Assembly (NCBI GenBank): GCA_003245395.1
Contig: QKDF01000288.1
Location: 1 to 9,880, forward strand
DNA from: Clostridia bacterium
Lineage (GTDB): Bacteria; Bacillota; Clostridia; Oscillospirales; Oscillospiraceae
DNA: 9,880 nt
Direction: 5' to 3'
The position numbers and the translations under genes were made by a program. The notes under the pieces are model-generated. The model saw nothing but the letters and a program-made list of their open reading frames with translations, searched no databases and was not told the DNA's origin. Numbering within the stretch: position 1 is the stretch's first letter; each line of letters starts with the position of its first letter. This document shows, one piece after another, positions 6,750 through 9,880 of this stretch.

Positions 6750-7118
6750 ATGGATACCATTGACGTGAAAGAACTGGGCTTTGAAATGGCCCATATCGGC
6801 ATCAATCAGGAAAACGCAGACGAGGCAAAGGCAACCGTGGCGCTGCTGAGCTCACTGTTCGGCTTTGCAAGCCGGGAGACCGACGGCTCCATTTTTGTCA
6901 ATGAGCAGTTCGAAGTCATGAAAAAGCCGTTTTTGGGGAAGCTGGGTCATGTGGCCATTCGCACTACCGATCCCGAAAAAGCCCGGACTTATCTGGAGGG
7001 CCGCGGTGTGGCGTTCAATGAAAGCACCCCCAATTATGGCCCTGCCGGCGAACTCAATACCATCTATTTTCAGGAAGACATTGCCGGATTTGCCTTTCAT
7101 CTGGTGAGAAAAAAATAA
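6750..7118 (+). CDS. Small VOC (glyoxalase-fold) protein related to the C-terminal domain of some KDPG aldolases
   Basis: This 122-residue protein has the two beta-alpha-beta-beta-beta modules of the vicinal oxygen chelate fold. The first begins at FEMAHIGIN (11-19) and the second at LGHVAIRTTD (65-74). Candidate metal ligands by position are His15, Glu55 (FEVMK), His67 and, where most VOC enzymes have glutamate, His117 (FAFHLV). The sequence recalls a domain fused behind KDPG aldolase in a number of Firmicutes, including the runs AHIGIN, EVMK and LGKxGH. Here it is separate, and the aldolase gene five reading frames downstream lacks it. The start has AAGGAGAG at 6738-6745, and kduI begins 19 bp after the stop. 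No reaction is established for this family as far as I know. A link to KDG/KDPG metabolism, such as isomerisation, epimerisation or handling of a reactive keto intermediate, is inference. Confidence 0.82.
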   Translation: MDTIDVKELGFEMAHIGINQENADEAKATVALLSSLFGFASRETDGSIFVNEQFEVMKKPFLGKLGHVAIRTTDPEKARTYLEGRGVAFNESTPNYGPAGELNTIYFQEDIAGFAFHLVRKK

Positions 7119-7137
7119 TCTGTCAGGAGGAACGATC

Positions 7138-7980
7138 ATGGATATTCGTTATAGTACGGGGCCCAACGATGTCAAGCGGTATACGACCGATGAACTGCGC
7201 CGGGAGTTTTTGATTGAGAATCTGTATGTGCCCGATGAGGTGACAGCGGTATATTCTCATGTGGACCGCATGGTGGTAGTGGGCGTTTTGCCGGTAAACA
7301 AGGAACTGCCCATCGACCAGGGTATTGATATCTGGAAGAACTTCGGTACGCACTTTTTCCTGGAGCGTCGCGAGGCGGGCGTGTTCAACCTGGGTGGCGC
7401 CGGCGTCATCACTGCCGATGGCACCGAGTACCCCATGGGCTTTGAGGACTGCCTGTACCTCACCATGGGCACGGAGAAAGTCACCTTCCGCAGCGAAGAC
7501 CCCGCCAATCCCGCCCGGTTTTATCTGGTTTCCGCACCGGCTCACAAGCCCTGCAAGACCACCTTCATTTCCTTCGAGAAGGCCAATAAGCGCCCCTGCG
7601 GCAGCGAGGAAACGGCGAACAAGCGGGTTATCAATCAGTTTATTCATCCCGACGTGCTGGAGACCTGCCAGCTCTCCATGGGTCTGACCCAACTGGCATC
7701 CGGCAGTGTTTGGAACACCATGCCTGTTCATACCCATGAACGGCGCATGGAGGTCTATACCTATTTCAACATCCCCGAAGGGAATGCGGTGTTTCACATG
7801 ATGGGCCAGCCCCAGGAAACCCGGCACCTGGTAATGCAGAATTATCAGGCCGTCATTTCCCCCTCCTGGTCGATTCATGCAGGCTGCGGTACTTCCAATT
7901 ATACCTTTATCTGGGCAATGGGCGGAGAGAACAAGGCATTTGACGACATGGACAATATTGAAGTTCCTGATATGCGCTAA
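7138..7980 (+). CDS. kduI: 5-dehydro-4-deoxy-D-glucuronate isomerase (KduI)
   Basis: KduI is a cytoplasmic zinc-containing cupin-type isomerase that converts 5-dehydro-4-deoxy-D-glucuronate (DKI) to 3-deoxy-D-glycero-2,5-hexodiulosonate. Similarity to E. coli KduI is evident throughout. It includes MDIR at the start, YSHVDRMVVVGV, FFLERREAGVFNLGGAG, PDVLETCQLSMGLTQLA, WNTMPVHTHERRMEVY, FHMMGQPQETRH and SPSWSIHAGCG. The metal ligands correspond to His198, His200, Glu205 and His247. The length of 280 residues is close to the 278 of E. coli. AGGAGG at 7125-7130 sets the start. It stands between the VOC gene and kdgK, 26 bp before the latter. It identifies the operon as unsaturated-uronate catabolism, although KduI has also been reported to act on intact hexuronates in E. 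coli. Confidence 0.98.
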   Translation: MDIRYSTGPNDVKRYTTDELRREFLIENLYVPDEVTAVYSHVDRMVVVGVLPVNKELPIDQGIDIWKNFGTHFFLERREAGVFNLGGAGVITADGTEYPMGFEDCLYLTMGTEKVTFRSEDPANPARFYLVSAPAHKPCKTTFISFEKANKRPCGSEETANKRVINQFIHPDVLETCQLSMGLTQLASGSVWNTMPVHTHERRMEVYTYFNIPEGNAVFHMMGQPQETRHLVMQNYQAVISPSWSIHAGCGTSNYTFIWAMGGENKAFDDMDNIEVPDMR

Positions 7981-8006
7981 GGCCCAAAACTCGGAGGTGT
8001 GTTCTC

Positions 8007-8960
8007 ATGTATAAAAAAGTACTGACCGCCGGAGAGCCGATGGGCCTGTTTATTGCCCAGGAAGAGGCGCTTCTGGAGGATGTACACCACTTTCTGACGT
8101 CGGTTGCCGGCGCGGAATTCAACGTGGCGGTGGGACTGTCTCGCCTGGGCCACACGGCGGGGTATCTGACCAAACTGGGCCGCGACCCTTTTGGCCGCCA
8201 AATCCTCAAAGTGATGCAGCAAAACGGCATTGACACGTCTATGACCGTTACCACTGATGAGCGGGCTACGGGCTTCATGCTTAAGAGCAAGACCAGTAAT
8301 GGAGATCCTGATATTTACTATTACCGGAAAAATTCCGCGGCGTCTACTCTCTGTGTGGAGGACTTGAAGGATCTGGATTTGAAAGCGTGGGATGCAATTC
8401 ATCTCACGGGAATTCTGCCCGCCATCTCGGAGACTGCCCGGGAGGTCACATATGAGCTGATGCGCTGTGCCCGGACGGCCGGAATTCCGGTTTTCTTCGA
8501 TCCGAATCTGCGGCCCCAGCTGTGGGCTGACAGAGAGACGATGATTGCTCATATCAACCGGATGGCCTCTATGGCAGATTATGTCATGCCTGGCGAGAAC
8601 GAAGGTGCGGTGCTGTGCGGCAGCGCCGACCCGAAGGTCATCGGTGAGTTTTACCGGAAGCTGGGGGCTGGGACTGTCATTGTCAAGACCGGTTCCGACG
8701 GCGCCTGGACGGATACGGAGGGCGGCGGATTTTATACTGCTGCTTATCAGCCAAAAGCTATCGTGGATACAGTGGGCGCCGGAGACGGCTTCGCCGCAGG
8801 CGTCGTCAGCGGTGTGATGGAGGGCTTGTCCCTTCCGGAGGCAGTGCGGCGTGGCTGTGCTATCGGGACGATCCAGATTATGAATGTTAGTGATAACGAA
8901 GGGCTTCCGACACGGGAGGAGCTGGAGCTTTTCCAGAGGGAGAACCGACAGAAGTCCTGA
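8007..8960 (+). CDS. kdgK: 2-keto-3-deoxygluconate kinase (PfkB/ribokinase family)
   Basis: This enzyme phosphorylates KDG with ATP to give KDPG. The ribokinase-fold marks are GAEFNVAVGLSRLG (35-48, substrate-side signature), TKLGRDPFG (56-64), DPNLR (165-169) and the C-terminal PfkB signature DTVGAGDGFAAG (254-265), with the catalytic base at Asp260 and the anion hole formed by GAG. The stretch YYYRKNSA (104-111) lies where KDG kinases carry residues contacting the sugar acid carboxylate. The length of 317 residues is usual. GGAGGTG at 7993-7999 supports the start. The position between kduI and the KDPG aldolase gene makes KDG the obvious substrate. A fructokinase or tagatose-6-phosphate kinase role is less likely in this setting. 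Confidence 0.94.
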   Translation: MYKKVLTAGEPMGLFIAQEEALLEDVHHFLTSVAGAEFNVAVGLSRLGHTAGYLTKLGRDPFGRQILKVMQQNGIDTSMTVTTDERATGFMLKSKTSNGDPDIYYYRKNSAASTLCVEDLKDLDLKAWDAIHLTGILPAISETAREVTYELMRCARTAGIPVFFDPNLRPQLWADRETMIAHINRMASMADYVMPGENEGAVLCGSADPKVIGEFYRKLGAGTVIVKTGSDGAWTDTEGGGFYTAAYQPKAIVDTVGAGDGFAAGVVSGVMEGLSLPEAVRRGCAIGTIQIMNVSDNEGLPTREELELFQRENRQKS

Positions 8961-8977
8961 CCGAAGGAGGAATTGCC

Positions 8978-9610
8978 ATGAACGCAGCAGAAATTTTACA
9001 GAGCGTCGGTATTGTGCCGGTCATCAAGATGGATTGTGCCGAACATGCCGTGCCTCTGGCAAGAGCTTTGAAAAACGGCGGTTTGCCGGCAGCGGAAATT
9101 ACATTTCGCAGCGAGGCCGCCGCGGAGTCCATCCGCCTGATCGCACGGGATGTTCCGGAACTGTTCATATGCGCCGGCACAGTGCTGACACCGGAGCAGG
9201 CCGCACTGGCCGTGGAAGCCGGCGCCCGAGCCATCATCAGTCCGGGGACGAATCTGGAAACCGTGCGCTGGTGTGTGGAGCGGGACATCCCTGTGATCCC
9301 GGGCTGTGCAACACCCACGGAGATTGAAGCGTGTATGCGAGAGGGACTAAGCCTGGTGAAGCTGTTTCCGGCCGAAGTTTCGGGCGGAATTGCGATGCTG
9401 AAAGCACTTGCCGGTCCCTATGCTGCCATGCGCTTTATGCCCACTGGGGGTGTCAAGCCTGCCAATGTGCAGGAATATCTGTCCCAGAAAAATGTTCTGG
9501 CTTGCGGCGGTACCTGGATTGTGCCGGGAGACTTGCTCAGCCAAGGAAAATTCGATGAAATTGAGACCCTCACCCGGGAAGCGGCTGCCCTCCGGGACAG
9601 AGTTGGTTGA
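8978..9610 (+). CDS. eda: KDPG/KHG aldolase (class I)
   Basis: Eda splits 2-keto-3-deoxy-6-phosphogluconate into pyruvate and glyceraldehyde-3-phosphate through a Schiff base. The Schiff-base lysine is Lys128 in VKLFPAE, the general acid/base is Glu40 in AEITFR, and Arg44 follows in the same motif. CAGTVLT (65-71), IPGCATPTE (107-115) and the phosphate-binding MPTGGV (154-159) are all present. The length of 210 residues is that of the single-domain enzyme, without the C-terminal VOC extension found in some Firmicute relatives, and a separate VOC gene lies earlier in the same operon. AAGGAGG at 8964-8970 sets the start, 17 bp after kdgK. It is the last gene of the operon, since a strong terminator begins 46 bp downstream. 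It completes the path from uronate to central metabolism. Confidence 0.97.
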   Translation: MNAAEILQSVGIVPVIKMDCAEHAVPLARALKNGGLPAAEITFRSEAAAESIRLIARDVPELFICAGTVLTPEQAALAVEAGARAIISPGTNLETVRWCVERDIPVIPGCATPTEIEACMREGLSLVKLFPAEVSGGIAMLKALAGPYAAMRFMPTGGVKPANVQEYLSQKNVLACGGTWIVPGDLLSQGKFDEIETLTREAAALRDRVG

Positions 9611-9656
9611 AGCAAAATGCGGTGTTGCCGGGTAGGTCGGAGCTCCGTGCTAAAAC

Positions 9657-9706
9657 AAAAATACCTTTCGCCGTGGATGATACCGTGGCGAAAGGTATTT
9701 TTATTT
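9657..9706 (+). terminator. Strong rho-independent terminator at the end of the operon
   Basis: The arms at 9657-9672 and 9687-9702 are perfect reverse complements over 16 bp, with the core ACCTTTCGCC against GGCGAAAGGT. The inner GTGG/CCGT can add four weaker pairs around the loop ATGATA. A T-rich tract (TTTTTATTT) ends the right arm, and an A run (AAAAA) starts the left arm, so the hairpin could also stop transcription coming from the opposite strand. It closes the operon 46 bp after the aldolase stop codon. Confidence 0.9.
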
Positions 9707-9754
9707 CTAAGATCATGCCGCACAATCACTACGGAGTGGTGAAAAATGGAAAAA

Positions 9755-9782
9755 TTGCTGGAAGTTTAGAAAATTTTATGAT
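9755..9782 (+). promoter_or_regulatory. Putative sigma-A promoter for the downstream gene
   Basis: TTGCTG at 9755-9760 and TATGAT at 9777-9782 are separated by 16 bp in an AT-rich stretch between the operon terminator and the next ribosome binding site. The -10 matches TATAAT at five of six positions and the -35 matches TTGACA at three. Transcription would start near 9789, about 39 bp before the next ATG. Confidence 0.45.
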
Positions 9783-9791
9783 AACATAAAA
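9774..9791. promoter_or_regulatory. Inverted repeat over the -10 box, possible operator
   Basis: TTTTATG at 9774-9780 and CATAAAA at 9785-9791 are perfect inverted repeats around ATAA. The repeat covers the predicted -10 box of the downstream promoter, where a bound dimer would block initiation. Base composition is AT-rich, so chance is not excluded. Confidence 0.35.
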
Positions 9792-9827
9792 AATTAAATA
9801 TATGCAGCGCCTAAGGAGATGCCTTAT

Positions 9828-9880
9828 ATGAGCAGGAACACCACTTTGAATACAGAAGAAGAGGGCACGATAAAGGGGCT
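9828..9880 (+). CDS. Start of an unidentified gene, cut by the window end
   Basis: The ATG at 9828 has AAGGAG at 9813-9818 with a nine-base gap, and the frame stays open to the window edge, encoding MSRNTTLNTEEEGTIKG. An in-frame ATG at 9819 is too close to the Shine-Dalgarno sequence to be used. Seventeen residues are too few to assign a family. It lies beyond the terminator and has its own candidate promoter and inverted repeat, so it is a separate transcription unit. A regulator or a further sugar-acid gene would be plausible, but the sequence does not show it. Confidence 0.6.
   Translation, partial: MSRNTTLNTEEEGTIKG

Noticed and set aside
6173..6805. 210-codon open frame on the minus strand
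   Set aside because: It is antisense to the KduD-like gene and the start of the VOC gene, and shows no family features.
9638..9647. 10-bp palindrome CGGAGCTCCG after the aldolase stop
   Set aside because: It has no loop, lies in a transcribed 3' end and has no T run. A chance palindrome is the simplest explanation.
9607..9789. 60-codon open frame after the aldolase
   Set aside because: It overlaps the aldolase stop codon, runs straight through the strong terminator hairpin and lacks a ribosome binding site.

Overview
This window holds one co-directional catabolic operon on the + strand, bounded by a truncated regulator gene on the left and the first codons of an unrelated or regulatory gene on the right. 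The organism is most likely a Clostridia-class Firmicute, perhaps a gut Oscillospiraceae- or Lachnospiraceae-type anaerobe. The support is near-perfect AAGGAGG-type ribosome binding sites before almost every gene, fairly GC-rich coding DNA with AT-rich spacers, a lipoprotein solute-binding protein with a long Ser/Ala/Thr linker, and a stand-alone VOC protein of a type I recall as a C-terminal extension of Firmicute KDPG aldolases. This placement is an inference from style, not from a marker gene.

Layout: (1) 1-741, the C-terminal ligand-binding part of a LacI-family regulator. (2) 742-899, a control region with a 13-bp palindrome, a tandem 13-bp direct repeat carrying LacI-type half-sites, and a TATAAT box. 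(3) 900-3931, a complete three-component TRAP transporter (DctP, DctQ, DctM), with a terminator-like hairpin between dctP and dctQ. (4) 3954-6739, three oxidoreductases from three different superfamilies: a D-2-hydroxyacid dehydrogenase, a zinc-dependent medium-chain dehydrogenase and a KduD-like short-chain dehydrogenase. (5) 6750-7118, a small VOC-fold protein. (6) 7138-9610, KduI isomerase, KDG kinase and KDPG aldolase. (7) 9611-9827, a strong hairpin terminator followed by an AT-rich promoter with an inverted repeat over its -10 box. (8) 9828 onward, the start of a new gene.

How it fits together: KduI converts 5-dehydro-4-deoxy-D-glucuronate (DKI, from unsaturated uronates released by lyases acting on pectin or glycosaminoglycans) to 2,5-diketo-3-deoxygluconate. 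The KduD-like enzyme reduces this to 2-keto-3-deoxygluconate (KDG), KdgK phosphorylates KDG, and Eda splits KDPG into pyruvate and glyceraldehyde-3-phosphate. The TRAP transporter would import the sugar acid, and its binding protein carries a GAENN motif that I associate with sugar-acid TRAP binders. The D-2-hydroxyacid dehydrogenase, the zinc dehydrogenase and the VOC protein have no place in the textbook Kdu route. They suggest a wider or modified substrate range and are the part most worth testing. No polysaccharide lyase or unsaturated glucuronyl hydrolase is present, so the operon acts on monomers made elsewhere.

The core of the window is a recognisable uronate-catabolism operon. I see no CRISPR array, mobile element, tRNA or rRNA.
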